The notes below the pieces were generated by a model. That model ran no database searches, had not been told where the DNA came from, and worked only from the letters and a program-made list of their open reading frames with translations. DNA of 42,141 bases from a virus. Positions 30,183 to 38,103 of this stretch are shown in pieces. The stretch spans positions 1 to 42,141 of the IMG/VR virus record IMGVR_UViG_3300023281_001520. The stretch is one strand, 5' to 3'. Both the position numbers and the translations under genes were made by a program. Numbering within the stretch: the stretch's first letter is position 1; each line of letters opens with the position of its first letter.

Positions 30183-32798
30183 ATGCCTACTACTAGCACC
30201 GAGATTTCAAGAAGTAAAATACTGCATCCTGACCAAAACCACGACGGGGGCGCAGCCCTACACGCAAAAATAGCAACGCTATTAACCACTCTTGGTGACA
30301 ACGCAAATAGCAGATATACAGAACACACAGCGATTGCAAACAATAACTTCGTGACGATCGATCATAACTTTGGCGCAAACTTAGCAGAGCTTTCGGTCTT
30401 GATTTACTCGGGGACGGGCGCAACTAAGCAGCTCATCTTGGACACTGCAACAGCAGGATATGCAATTGCTGAAGAAGCAGGATTAGAAGAGACACAAGTC
30501 AGGGTTACAGCTCCAGGTTCCGGCGGCCCGCATACTTTCACTGTACTAGTCACAGATGGACAGCTCAAACCTTCAGAGCTTCATCAACTTCTGACCTCGA
30601 CCCCTGGAAATGCAGCTTCGGGTACTATTAGAAAGTGGCTAGATGCTAATGGCCGGGGACTAACAAAAACATCTACCGGGGTTGTGGGGACTCGACAGAC
30701 ATTAACGCCTATCCATACTTCAAGCCCCGCAGTTACAGCTTTACCAGGGTTTCATTATATTATTGATTCAAGTAGTAATGTGGTGATTGTTACGATGCCC
30801 GCAACCATTGCCGACTATGACCGAATCAAAATATCGGATGGAACAAAAAGCTTTAATACTAACAAGTGTACTATTGCCAGAAATGGAAATAACATCGACG
30901 GGACAGCCGCCGACTATGACCTTAACTTTCCTGGCGATTGGATAGACTTCACAGGCGATAATACCAATTCAAATTGGATTGCTGACATTCCAACCGCTGG
31001 AGCTTCTACAGGCGGCGAATCTGGTATCAATTACATGACTAACGGATTATTTGAAAATGATGCTACAACAGGAGTAAGCAACGACGCTGGTGGAACTCCT
31101 GTTCAATTCGACGAAGAGATTGTTAGCCCTCTATTTGGTGTTCGGTCTTCTGAGCTTACTTCGCAAGCTGGTACTGGATACGTTGACTATGCTATATCTG
31201 GCATTGATCCCGCAGTTATTGAGTTAGGAATTGCTAACCTTGTGACTGGGTATCTTAAAACTGATAGTGCGGTAGCAGAGGGCGATTGGACTTGTGGAGT
31301 TTACAGCACGACAGATTCAGTTTACGTGACAGAGCAAGTTGACCTTGCTGTTGATGTCATTAACGTTTTCGAAAGGACGTTTGTTCCTTTCACGGGTAAG
31401 ACCTATGTTCTACGTGCAGAATTTACTGACACGACAGCCGGAAGGATTTTGATTGTAGATCAATTGTCTATGACTCCTGGGCTCACAGCAAGCAATGGAG
31501 TTATTGTAAAAGGGCAGGAAACCACAACTTTAGCTATCGGCGATTTCTCGAATGCTACAGGATTAACTTTGGTCAATGGCTTTCTAACTCTGCAAAGACT
31601 TGGCTCTAGTGTGTCTGTAAGTTTATCGGCTGAATTTAGCGGTACAGGTACGGATGGTGGAGACTTTTATCTTGTGGTTCCAGATTACAAGAATGAGACT
31701 CTTATTTTTGATACCAGCTCAAACTACTACGGTGCGGGACTTGCCCAGAAATCACCGATAAATACTGACCAAACATTAGGTGGCTCCTTCCAAGCACAAA
31801 CTAATGATAATAAGCTAGTTGTTTCAAGAATCGGTGTGAAGCTGTCTGGCTCGAATATGGGTAATGCCGCTGGACGAATCTCTAAAGTTTCTATTAGTGC
31901 TATGGTTCCTGTATCCCAGTGGTCTAATGAGGGTGTCACATTAGGTATTCAAGATTTGACTGAGAGAACTACGGCGGTTGATAATTCTGTTCTAGATATA
32001 GTGACTGCTTCTAGTGCTCTGAATAATCCGCCTACTGTAATTGACGTTGCAGAAGCTATTGCATACAAGGACACGAATTCTACTTACCGATTAAGATTTA
32101 ATGTTCATTATCAATTATCATCGGCGTCTGACACTAGCTTTGCCTTCGCTGGGACAAGTTTACCTCTTACGGGGGCTGCTGCTGTTACGGCTACAGATGT
32201 ACTTGAAACGGTATCTCCTTTATATGCCTCAACAGGGGGTGGTATTAATCAAGTACGCTGCAAAATGAGTGGCTCAACGACCCAGCTAGCTGTTAGTGGG
32301 GATGTAAGGTTAGCATCCAAGCCAACTTGGTTTGATGCTAACCGTGAAAATCCGGTGTCGGCTGCTGTCCATATCGACGAAGCTACTAGTACGAGATCGG
32401 GCGTTATAAAGAAAACACCTGCTCAGATAAAAACTTTAGGCTCTGATGTGTCCAACAGTGATTCGGATATACTGCAATTTAACAACCTTACGGTTGGCCG
32501 AAGGTACACATATAAAGCAATGTTAAGATATGTGCTCAATACTGCCGGAGTATTTTATAATTTTAATATTTACTCTGGCGCTACGCTATTACATGAGCAC
32601 CTGCTTCGTGTAGCGATTTCCACCGACTTTAGAAATACATATGTTATTAATACAGAGTTTACGGCTGTTGGTACTACTGCTTTTATACGTTTAGCTGGTT
32701 TTGCGGCGAACAGTGGAAATATTCAAGCTAGTGGTAATTCGTTTGCAAAATTATCTGACGTTACTGACACAGAGCAAGTGGTGACAACTTGGACTTAA
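30183..32798 (+). CDS. large tail fibre / receptor-binding protein candidate
   Basis: 871 aa. AAAAGGGATAAAACAA upstream. N-terminal 150 residues start with a helix and NNFVTIDHNFGANLAELSVL, a beta pattern found in tail-fibre N-termini, then long Thr/Ser/Gly/Asp-rich beta stretches, with repeats of xVTxSSxxxNxP type near 610. No enzymatic motif visible. The size, composition and position after the hub region fit a host-recognition fibre or adhesin. The receptor is unknown. Confidence 0.6.
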   Translation: MPTTSTEISRSKILHPDQNHDGGAALHAKIATLLTTLGDNANSRYTEHTAIANNNFVTIDHNFGANLAELSVLIYSGTGATKQLILDTATAGYAIAEEAGLEETQVRVTAPGSGGPHTFTVLVTDGQLKPSELHQLLTSTPGNAASGTIRKWLDANGRGLTKTSTGVVGTRQTLTPIHTSSPAVTALPGFHYIIDSSSNVVIVTMPATIADYDRIKISDGTKSFNTNKCTIARNGNNIDGTAADYDLNFPGDWIDFTGDNTNSNWIADIPTAGASTGGESGINYMTNGLFENDATTGVSNDAGGTPVQFDEEIVSPLFGVRSSELTSQAGTGYVDYAISGIDPAVIELGIANLVTGYLKTDSAVAEGDWTCGVYSTTDSVYVTEQVDLAVDVINVFERTFVPFTGKTYVLRAEFTDTTAGRILIVDQLSMTPGLTASNGVIVKGQETTTLAIGDFSNATGLTLVNGFLTLQRLGSSVSVSLSAEFSGTGTDGGDFYLVVPDYKNETLIFDTSSNYYGAGLAQKSPINTDQTLGGSFQAQTNDNKLVVSRIGVKLSGSNMGNAAGRISKVSISAMVPVSQWSNEGVTLGIQDLTERTTAVDNSVLDIVTASSALNNPPTVIDVAEAIAYKDTNSTYRLRFNVHYQLSSASDTSFAFAGTSLPLTGAAAVTATDVLETVSPLYASTGGGINQVRCKMSGSTTQLAVSGDVRLASKPTWFDANRENPVSAAVHIDEATSTRSGVIKKTPAQIKTLGSDVSNSDSDILQFNNLTVGRRYTYKAMLRYVLNTAGVFYNFNIYSGATLLHEHLLRVAISTDFRNTYVINTEFTAVGTTAFIRLAGFAANSGNIQASGNSFAKLSDVTDTEQVVTTWT

Positions 32799-32844
32799 AA
32801 ACTTTCCAATATCGGGGGGTTTAATTTTAAAAGGAGTGCATAGC

Positions 32845-33180
32845 ATGAAAGAATTGAAGGAAGTATTATGCTTCGCCGTATGCTTAGGCAATGCCTTAGG
32901 CGAGAGTTTGAAAGATGGTGAGCTTACTTATGGCGATTCTATGAATTTTTGGGAACCTCTTTCCAAGCTTTCCGAAGCTGTCGAGGGGGCTGAAAATGTG
33001 GTACAGGAAATCAATAATCTCGATGAGGCTCAATCGGCAGAGCTAATTGCTTATGTTAAAGAAAAATTAGATTTGCCACACGAAGGAATTGAGGAAGCGA
33101 TTGAAGCGGGCTTAGATATCGCCGTAGGCGTTTGTAAGTATATCAAGTTAATCAATTTTGTTTCAAAGGAGTCGCAATGA
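32845..33180 (+). CDS. small acidic helical protein
   Basis: 111 aa. Start 32845, with AAAAGGAGTGCATAGC upstream; a GTG nine bases earlier is less well placed. Mostly helical (KELKEVLCFAVCLGNALGE, LDEAQSAELIAYVKEKLD, GIEEAIEAGLDIAVGVCKYI). Acidic. It follows the adhesin gene and precedes a secreted protein with a four-base overlap. No known family. Confidence 0.55.
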   Translation: MKELKEVLCFAVCLGNALGESLKDGELTYGDSMNFWEPLSKLSEAVEGAENVVQEINNLDEAQSAELIAYVKEKLDLPHEGIEEAIEAGLDIAVGVCKYIKLINFVSKESQ

Positions 33181-33563
33181 AAAAGTTAATTTTGCTAGTG
33201 TCTTTCCTATTTTGTCTTCCAGTGTTCGGACAAGATAAAAACCAAGAGTTTGAGTCTGATAGCTATGGCTATGAATACTCATGTAATCTTAAAACCTTTA
33301 TCACGAGATCAAAGAGTTTTAACTACAGGCAAGAAGCCCTTGATTGGTGCCAGCCCTTTGGTAAATTCTGTGTTGCAAGGCGGGGAGCTTATCGGGGTTG
33401 GCAAGGTTATTTTGAAAGAAAATCTAATTTTGATTTTCGATCTGAGAAAAGTTGGGGTGATGCTAGATGGAATGTTTTTAAAAAGTATCAAGATCATTTA
33501 GGTCAAAACGATTACTTCCACCAAAACTTTAGGCATAGTTTCAGTTTTGACAAATGCTATTAA
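33177..33563 (+). CDS. secreted cysteine-containing protein
   Basis: 128 aa. Clear Sec signal peptide (MKKLILLVSFLFCLPVFGQ) with cleavage after FG, no lipobox. The mature domain has four Cys (SCN, WCQ, FCV, KCY) that could form two disulfides and many aromatics and basic residues (RRGAYRGWQGYF). It sits at the end of the tail operon, overlapping the previous stop by four bases. Such late exported proteins can act in lysis, envelope damage or superinfection exclusion. The role is not known. Its 3' end contains a promoter (33547-33576). Confidence 0.6.
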   Translation: MKKLILLVSFLFCLPVFGQDKNQEFESDSYGYEYSCNLKTFITRSKSFNYRQEALDWCQPFGKFCVARRGAYRGWQGYFERKSNFDFRSEKSWGDARWNVFKKYQDHLGQNDYFHQNFRHSFSFDKCY

Positions 33564-33576
33564 GATAGCGTAAAAT
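33547..33576 (+). promoter_or_regulatory. strong sigma70-like promoter
   Basis: Perfect TTGACA (33547-33552), 18-base spacer, TAAAAT (33571-33576, five of six). Predicted start near 33583. It lies inside the end of the secreted-protein gene and is followed within about 30 bases by an intrinsic terminator, so it produces either a leader or a short RNA. Confidence 0.65.
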
Positions 33577-33612
33577 ATTAGTGACCCCCTTTTTAGACTA
33601 GACGTACTCTTG

Positions 33613-33642
33613 AACCCCGTGGATTTATCCATGGGGTTTTTT
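33613..33642 (+). terminator. intrinsic terminator in the leader of the VRR-NUC gene
   Basis: AACCCCGTGGA (33613) pairs with TCCATGGGGTT around a TTTA loop, followed by TTTTTT. Good rho-independent terminator, ending 13 bases before the next ATG. A T-rich ACCCCC ahead of it could compete for the same GGGGT arm, allowing anti-termination. Confidence 0.8.
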
Positions 33643-33655
33643 GTGGAGTTAAAGC

Positions 33656-34009
33656 ATGACTGAAACAGAACAAGACATCCAAAAACTTTGCTTGAATTAC
33701 CTACGTGATAACGGCTTTCTCTGTTGGAAGCAGCCAAGCCAGGGGCTAAGGGTTAATGGTGGGCGTAGGGCTAAGTGTATGGGAGGGTCAACAGTTGGGC
33801 ACCCAGACCTTATGGCTATTAAAGATGGTAATTTTTATTGCATAGAAGTTAAGAAACCTGGCGGTAAAGTTCACCGATCTCAAGTAGCTTGGTTAACTTT
33901 TGCACAGATGAACGGGGCAAAGTGTATGGTAGTGAGGTCACTTCAAGAGATGATTGACAAACTTAAAAGATCCGAATCCTATAACGATTTTATTGACACT
34001 TTCGAGTGA
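33656..34009 (+). CDS. VRR-NUC domain nuclease (PD-(D/E)xK)
   Basis: 117 aa, the size of a stand-alone VRR-NUC protein. Motifs: QGLRVNGGRRAKCMGGSTVG, H-P-D (GHPDLMAI), and FYCIEVKKPGGKVHRSQVAW giving E-V-K, then GAKCMVVRSLQEM. This family cuts branched DNA and often replaces Holliday junction resolvase in phages. Placed behind its own promoter and terminator leader, just outside the late operon, it could resolve recombination intermediates made by RecE/RecT before packaging. Confidence 0.85.
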   Translation: MTETEQDIQKLCLNYLRDNGFLCWKQPSQGLRVNGGRRAKCMGGSTVGHPDLMAIKDGNFYCIEVKKPGGKVHRSQVAWLTFAQMNGAKCMVVRSLQEMIDKLKRSESYNDFIDTFE

Positions 34010-34061
34010 CTGGCTTAAATAAAATGTATTAGTTAACTTCTCATTATTTCGGAGTCTATTT

Positions 34062-34391
34062 ATGTCAAGATTTAATATTGTAAAAAAATGCTTAGACGCA
34101 ATGAATACAGAACAGCAGGATCAGATTATTGATAACTGTGTAAGCATCGTAACAAATGGCTCCTCTCGGTCTGTTGCTGTTAGTGCAAAGACTAAGAGAA
34201 AACCAGATGCTAGCCTTAAAGCCAAAGCCAGAACCAAGACAAGCTTTATAGTCCGTAACGAGGAATATAAAAGTTTCTCTAGTTTTTGCAAAGAGCATGA
34301 CTTGAAGAAAGCGACTGTTTACGCAAAATATAGAAAAATCAAAACAGCAAAAGGCAAAATAAAGTTTCTAGATAGTTTACTAGATTCTTAA
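34062..34391 (+). CDS. small basic protein, possible DNA binding
   Basis: 109 aa, TTCGGAG upstream. N-terminal helices (SRFNIVKKCLDAMNTEQQDQ), a lysine-rich linker (KTKRKPDASLKAKARTKT) and a C-terminal EEYKSFSSFCKEHDLKKATV-YAKYRKIK, which could form a helix-turn-helix-like unit. No recognised family. Its stop overlaps the end of the convergent endolysin gene by four bases. Confidence 0.45.
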   Translation: MSRFNIVKKCLDAMNTEQQDQIIDNCVSIVTNGSSRSVAVSAKTKRKPDASLKAKARTKTSFIVRNEEYKSFSSFCKEHDLKKATVYAKYRKIKTAKGKIKFLDSLLDS

Positions 34392-34810
34392 AGCGGACTC
34401 CCGATATTGTAATTGGGATGTATAATTCCTATAAGGTCATTTCTTCGTTGAATTGGCCTTATTCTTATGTAGGCGTTTTGGGCCGCTGCATCTGCCCCGG
34501 TCTTCGTACTAGATCCCCCGCCCCCGGCTTCTATCATTCTCCATTTATCAACCATGAATCCGACATGAGTAACATTAGGAACTTTGCCGTAAAACACTAA
34601 AGAGCCCGCCTTTGCTTGCGTAGTATGTGGCTGCGCCATAAAAAACATGTATAAGGCGTTGGCGGTTTGATCGCCTGGGGGGTCCATTCCTACAGAAGAC
34701 AAAATCTCCTGAACTAAGCCAGAGCAATCAAAGCCAAGGATAGGATCGTCCCCGCCCCAGATGTAAGGTTTGCCGACAAACGAATGTGCATAGTTTATTA
34801 ATGTTTTCAT
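34388..34810 (-). CDS. NlpC/P60 peptidoglycan endopeptidase (endolysin)
   Basis: 140 aa. Typical NlpC/P60 motifs: YAHSFVGKPYIWGG, FDC29SGLVQEIL (nucleophile), GSLVFYG, VTH82VGFMV and IRIRPIQRR. No signal peptide, so it needs a holin or other export route to reach the wall. It begins with an ATGA overlap after a one-helix membrane protein encoded upstream on the same strand, a usual lysis pair. Confidence 0.85.
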   Translation of the reverse strand: MKTLINYAHSFVGKPYIWGGDDPILGFDCSGLVQEILSSVGMDPPGDQTANALYMFFMAQPHTTQAKAGSLVFYGKVPNVTHVGFMVDKWRMIEAGGGGSSTKTGADAAAQNAYIRIRPIQRRNDLIGIIHPNYNIGSPL

Positions 34811-35109
34811 GATTCCATCTTTTTTATTAAATCGCCCAGGAGTCTAGCCGTGTTCTCTTGATTTTTGCTTATCTCTCTAAGCATCTCAACAATTTTTTCT
34901 TGTTCCATGTGCAAGTGTTTCGGGACGTACCAAATTTTACGACCTTCGTCGTCCGTTTTATTGTGCCAATCGTGCAGATCGTCAAGCTTTCTTTGATTTT
35001 CCGACGAGAGCAAGCAAATCGCTTTAGATCTGTTCATACTAATAAAGTATTTTATAATCTCTATTAAAAGGTAGAGAATGATTGCGCCTGTTGTATAGGT
35101 TTCTTCCAC
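34807..35109 (-). CDS. one-helix membrane protein, holin candidate
   Basis: 100 aa starting at a GTG (35109) with AAGGAG six bases ahead, preferred to ATG at 35193 which lies in the terminator region. Residues 7-24 (GAIILYLLIEIIKYFISM) form a transmembrane helix; the rest is polar with a charged coiled end (EQEKIVEMLREISKNQENTA). Its stop overlaps the endolysin start. Size, one helix and coupling fit a class III-type holin or a lysis regulator, but sequence alone does not prove it. Confidence 0.6.
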   Translation of the reverse strand: MEETYTTGAIILYLLIEIIKYFISMNRSKAICLLSSENQRKLDDLHDWHNKTDDEGRKIWYVPKHLHMEQEKIVEMLREISKNQENTARLLGDLIKKMES

Positions 35110-35133
35110 AGCTTCTCCTTCTTTTAAAATGTG

Positions 35134-35149
35134 ATTATATCGTATTATA
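35134..35149 (-). promoter_or_regulatory. candidate promoter for the lysis pair (two -10 boxes)
   Basis: On the minus strand two perfect TATAAT hexamers lie at 35144-35149 and 35134-35139, ten bases apart, just downstream of a terminator and about 25-35 bases before the GTG start. The -35 is poor (T-rich), so sigma70 recognition is uncertain. Confidence 0.45.
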
Positions 35150-35184
35150 CAAAAAAAAAAGCCTTCCCGCTGAGAAGACTTTCT
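35150..35184 (-). terminator. intrinsic terminator after the small recombination-cluster gene
   Basis: Read on the minus strand: AAGTCTTC...GGAAGGCTT hairpin (one mismatch) ended by ten T's at 35150-35159. It closes the RecE-RecT transcript. On the plus strand the same hairpin has a weaker CTTTCTTTTT tail, so it may be two-way. Confidence 0.65.
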
Positions 35185-35205
35185 TTTTACCAACTTAAGG
35201 ATATG

Positions 35206-35373
35206 TTACTCGCCGGGTACTTCGTCAACAGTTTCGCAAGTAGCGACTAGAGTCTTGCCCTTAGTCGATTTCCATCCAGTCACCTTGATATTGGTATTCC
35301 CGGTTTTCTCTCTGACAATGCCAGCTATAGCGTCATTCACTTCAGTCTCGCCTAACGTAACTTCCAATTTCAT
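35206..35373 (-). CDS. small conserved-looking hypothetical protein
   Basis: 55 aa (MKLEVTLGETEVNDAIAGIV..), with AGGGAGGATTCATT just upstream, one of the best ribosome-binding sites in the window. Beta-alpha-beta-beta layout (KVTGWKSTKGKTLVATCE), resembling small phage proteins of the 'DUF' kind. It ends the minus-strand recombination transcript, before the terminator. Confidence 0.6.
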   Translation of the reverse strand: MKLEVTLGETEVNDAIAGIVREKTGNTNIKVTGWKSTKGKTLVATCETVDEVPGE

Positions 35374-35466
35374 AATGAATCCTCCCTAAAAATTAAAGCT
35401 TCTCAAAAGCTATCCTCTAAATAATGTGTGCGCCACATATAAGATAAAGTCAAGCGGGGCTTCATG

Positions 35467-36258
35467 TTATAGCCCTTCCGTTTCCTCTTTGATTGCTAAC
35501 CGAATAGCCGCCTCCGTATATTCCGTCTGCCCTTCAATCAGCAGCCGATTTAACTCGCTCATGGCTTCAGGCTCGCCGTGTCCTGCTTCTTGCATTAGTT
35601 TAAATGCCAGAGCTTTCTGATGATCCGCTGCCGTATATAGCTCTGTAGCAGATACAACCATGTCGCCGGATAGATCCGCTATGCTGTCGGCGTCAATCAC
35701 ATTAGATTCTTCAGCCTGATTCATCTCTTCCGAAGTGTTCAGCCCTGATAAATCTTCAGGAAATGCTTTTCTCAAGGCCAGGGCCTCGGCACATTTACCG
35801 ATCATGTTTTCGGGCATAGAAGCCCACAAAGGATTTGTCCTTACTTGATAACTTTTAAATCGGGCAGTAGCAACGAAGGGCTCGGGGCACCCATTCTTAT
35901 ATACCTCCGCTTTCGCAGCGACCGGGGCTTCGTCTTCCTCCCAAAAATCGACCCAATCCTTGCCTTTGGCTTTCCAAAAAACCTTAGTGTTTAAATGCTG
36001 TCCTGTCCGTCCAGCAATCGCTCTGAACCCGTCGATACCCGTTTGATACGTTACTTGTGGGCCATTCTTGCCATTGCGTTTTATAGCGTATATTTGCCGC
36101 TTAAACGGATTTAATCTAGAGTCAACGCAGACTTTAATAAAGGTTTCGAACTCGTTTTCGTCCAGAGTTTTGCAAATCGAATTCTTTAGATTCTGTTTAT
36201 CGGCGTTGTTAAAACTTAGAGCTGTCGAATTTTGATTTATATTAGCTATCGCTGTCAT
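35467..36258 (-). CDS. RecT/Redbeta-type single-strand annealing protein
   Basis: 263 aa. Start chosen at 36258 because TTTTAAGGGGACTAGACC sits just ahead; the in-frame ATG 39 codons earlier lies inside the exonuclease gene. Diagnostic block: ETFIKVCVDSRLNPFKRQIY-AIKRNGKNG followed by VTYQTGIDGFRAIAGRTG, then MPENMIGKCAEALALRKAFP. These are hallmarks of lambda Bet/RecT annealases. The C-terminal 80 residues are acidic and variable. Pairs with the exonuclease upstream for replication-coupled recombination. Confidence 0.9.
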   Translation of the reverse strand: MTAIANINQNSTALSFNNADKQNLKNSICKTLDENEFETFIKVCVDSRLNPFKRQIYAIKRNGKNGPQVTYQTGIDGFRAIAGRTGQHLNTKVFWKAKGKDWVDFWEEDEAPVAAKAEVYKNGCPEPFVATARFKSYQVRTNPLWASMPENMIGKCAEALALRKAFPEDLSGLNTSEEMNQAEESNVIDADSIADLSGDMVVSATELYTAADHQKALAFKLMQEAGHGEPEAMSELNRLLIEGQTEYTEAAIRLAIKEETEGL

Positions 36259-36277
36259 TGGTCTAGTCCCCTTAAAA

Positions 36278-37039
36278 TTAAGATAAATATGGCGGAAGAT
36301 TAATTGTTTGAACTTCTTTTGTATAGCCGGGCCATTCTTTATTAGCAACGCATCTCTTATATGATTCGAGCCCATCTTTGATATGTTGTTTTGCTCGAAT
36401 CAAAATATCCATTCCCACTTCTAAAATCATCCAGTCAAAGGGTGCTTTCTTCTCGATGACTGCGAAACGAAATCCTTTGGGTTTGACTTCTGAGAACAGC
36501 AGCAGATACCACATTGCTTGAATGTCATAGCGATAATCAAACATGTTATACCAAATCCCATCCCTCAGTTTGATCGTTGCTGCTGTCTTAATGTCAACTA
36601 GGAACCCGTCATTGTCCAGCAGATCCGCTTTACCTCGACACGGCACGCCGCAGATGTTTGTAAACGCCGCTAGCTCTTTCTGTGAGCTTGGCACGAGATC
36701 CAGACGCAGACCGTCGTAAAGTTTTTCTCCCATTATCTTGTAGTCTTCTACGTCCTTTTCTTTGACGACAGTTAGACCTTTGCTCTCTTGTTCTGCTTTC
36801 CATTCTTTGGCTTCCTTAGATCTAAAATCCCCGTCCCAAACCGCAAAAGTTTCTTTAAACAAATGCGGCTCAAGGGCGAAGCAATGTATCGCCGATCCAT
36901 CGGCAAAGGCTTTAGACACAGTTTGTGGGGAGGATTTGGCGTGCTTGTACTTGAGGGCAGAATCAAGAAAAGTTTTAAATTGGGATTGTGAAAGGGCCGG
37001 GTGTCTAAAGTATTCGCTGTCTGGAATTTTTATAATCAT
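36278..37039 (-). CDS. RecE-like PD-(D/E)xK 5'-3' exonuclease
   Basis: 253 aa, with CAAGAGGACTAGAAA ahead of ATG. Core motifs: PALSQSQFKTFLDS, GSAIHCFALEP, RGKADLLDNDGFLVDIKTAA (D, D-x-K), FDYRYDIQAMWYLLLF (QxxxY). These match the RecE C-terminal/YqaJ-type exonuclease. It would resect DNA ends to give 3' tails for the annealase encoded 19 bases downstream. No helicase or additional domain. Confidence 0.88.
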   Translation of the reverse strand: MIIKIPDSEYFRHPALSQSQFKTFLDSALKYKHAKSSPQTVSKAFADGSAIHCFALEPHLFKETFAVWDGDFRSKEAKEWKAEQESKGLTVVKEKDVEDYKIMGEKLYDGLRLDLVPSSQKELAAFTNICGVPCRGKADLLDNDGFLVDIKTAATIKLRDGIWYNMFDYRYDIQAMWYLLLFSEVKPKGFRFAVIEKKAPFDWMILEVGMDILIRAKQHIKDGLESYKRCVANKEWPGYTKEVQTINLPPYLS

Positions 37040-37180
37040 TTTCTAGTCCTCTTGTTTTCGATTATTTAGTTCTAACACTATAAAAACAGAGTTGCCAGTT
37101 TTTTTTTGATTTGCCTGTAGACTTAATTTTAAAAGCGACCTATGGTTTGCCTACTAGTTATATAAATAGGTTACGGTATA

Positions 37181-37297
37181 ATGGTTGATTCCCATGATTG
37201 CCCAAATTGCGGCTTCCCAATAGACCTAGAAATTATTCAAGAGCTTGGCGGTGATTGTGCATATTGTGGCTGTGAGATTAATATAGATACGGATTGA
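37181..37297 (+). CDS. tiny zinc-ribbon protein
   Basis: 38 aa (MVDSHDCPNCGFPIDLEIIQ, then GGDCAYCGCEINIDTD). A CPNCG...CAYCGC double knuckle is strong evidence for a small zinc ribbon despite the short length. Ribosome-binding site is weak (TAGG, ten bases upstream). It lies in the divergent region between exonuclease and replication genes; a regulatory role is possible. Confidence 0.5.
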   Translation: MVDSHDCPNCGFPIDLEIIQELGGDCAYCGCEINIDTD

Positions 37298-37306
37298 AGA
37301 AGTAGC

Positions 37307-37332
37307 CTAGCGGGTGAACCAAAACCCGCTAG
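37307..37332 (+). other. 9-bp perfect hairpin upstream of the replication operon
   Basis: CTAGCGGGT (37307-37315) pairs with ACCCGCTAG (37324-37332) over an eight-base loop. No T run follows, so it is more likely an operator or structured leader than a terminator. Confidence 0.6.
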
Positions 37333-37406
37333 ACGCTTCAAAAACAGATCATTTTTCCTTTTGCGTAGGAAAGATGGGGATATATTCACCCTTGTAAGGA
37401 AGGCGA

Positions 37407-38036
37407 ATGATGGGCGTACCTAGCAACAGCGATAGTACCAGTCAATCTAAAAAAATCCAAGATGAACAAAAGCGAAGAATATTTCATCCAGAGCCATTTT
37501 GGTTTTGTGTGAGAGAAGCTCATGACATATGGACTAGATACATATCAGCCAAGGGTCAATTTAAATGCGGGCATCTAGTCAACTGCTGGATAAATCATTT
37601 TCTATCTAAAGGTCAGAAGATCCAGGAATCCGGCAACTGGTCAGTAGATCTAGCTGAGACTCGGTGGGAGTCCAGAAAATCGATTGCCAAAAATATGGGT
37701 ATCGGCCAACACACCGCCGAGGATTGTCTAAATGCTGAGAAGTTTTTAAAGAAGCATGGTTTGCTGAAAACGTCACCGATCACAGTAAACAATGAGCACG
37801 TTGGACGGTACGTTGGACTAACCAAAAAAACTATGGATCTCTTCGTCGAAGGACGCCAATTAGTCAGCCTGGTAAAATCTAACACACCCCCCCCACCCCC
37901 TCAGGTAAATCCTACCACCCCCCCTGGTGAAATTTACCAACAGAGTATTAGACCCAATTTAGTATTTAATAATTTTATACCAGAGCCCCAAAAACCTACC
38001 CGCATCAACCCTAAACTTGGTTTGATGGACTGGTAA
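37407..38036 (+). CDS. winged-helix replication initiator-like protein
   Basis: 209 aa with AAGGAAGGCGA upstream (ATG at 37407 or 37410). The middle has a wHTH pattern: ETRWESRKSIAKNMGIGQHT, AEDCLNAEKFLKKHGLLKT, followed by a beta-wing region VNNEHVGRYVGLT. A Pro-rich linker (TPPPPPQVNPTTPP) leads to a short conserved-looking end NPKLGLMDW that could bind the helicase or loader. The gene order (wHTH protein, unknown, DnaB-type helicase) is that of phage initiation modules. Origin binding is inferred. Poly-C tracts encode the linker. Confidence 0.6.
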   Translation: MMGVPSNSDSTSQSKKIQDEQKRRIFHPEPFWFCVREAHDIWTRYISAKGQFKCGHLVNCWINHFLSKGQKIQESGNWSVDLAETRWESRKSIAKNMGIGQHTAEDCLNAEKFLKKHGLLKTSPITVNNEHVGRYVGLTKKTMDLFVEGRQLVSLVKSNTPPPPPQVNPTTPPGEIYQQSIRPNLVFNNFIPEPQKPTRINPKLGLMDW

Positions 38037-38060
38037 AAAATAAATTTTTTTTGTATGTAA

Positions 38061-38088
38061 CTGTTCGGCTCAATATCGAGATGAACCA
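38061..38088 (+). other. imperfect hairpin upstream of a GGACTAG start
   Basis: GTTC-GG-CTC paired with GAG-AT-GAAC over an AATATC loop, with a two-base internal loop. It ends a few bases before the AAGGAGGACTAG ribosome-binding site of the next gene and could modulate access to it. Confidence 0.4.
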
Positions 38089-38103
38089 CAAGGAGGACTA
38101 GAA

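Larger units (their letters stand above)
37040..37406 (+). other. divergent control region between recombination and replication genes
   Basis: 367 bp that separate the RecE-like gene (minus) from the replication operon (plus). It contains A/T tracts (for instance T-rich 37099-37108), the small zinc-ribbon gene 37181-37297, TATAAT at 37177-37182 overlapping its start, and a 9-bp perfect hairpin at 37307-37332. Promoters in both directions are expected; none with two good hexamers was found. Confidence 0.5.

Noticed and set aside
29840-30200. Overlapping plus-strand frame 29945-30196
   Set aside because: Overlaps a longer frame with good Shine-Dalgarno and the adhesin start; the shorter frame has no such site and ends inside the next gene.
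34388-34430. Hairpin TCCCGAT/ATTGGGA near the convergent ends of the DNA-binding-like and endolysin genes
   Set aside because: No T run on either strand, only seven pairs with a G-U; not listed as a terminator.
35424-35460. Promoter/operator upstream of the 55-aa minus-strand gene (TTGACT and TGTGGCGCACA)
   Set aside because: TTGACT is good, but no -10 at 16-19 bases; the inverted repeat is imperfect in the centre.
36259-36375. 39-codon extension of the RecT-like gene
   Set aside because: Lies in the exonuclease gene; the start at 36258 has the GGGGACTAG site and begins the family-typical N-terminus.
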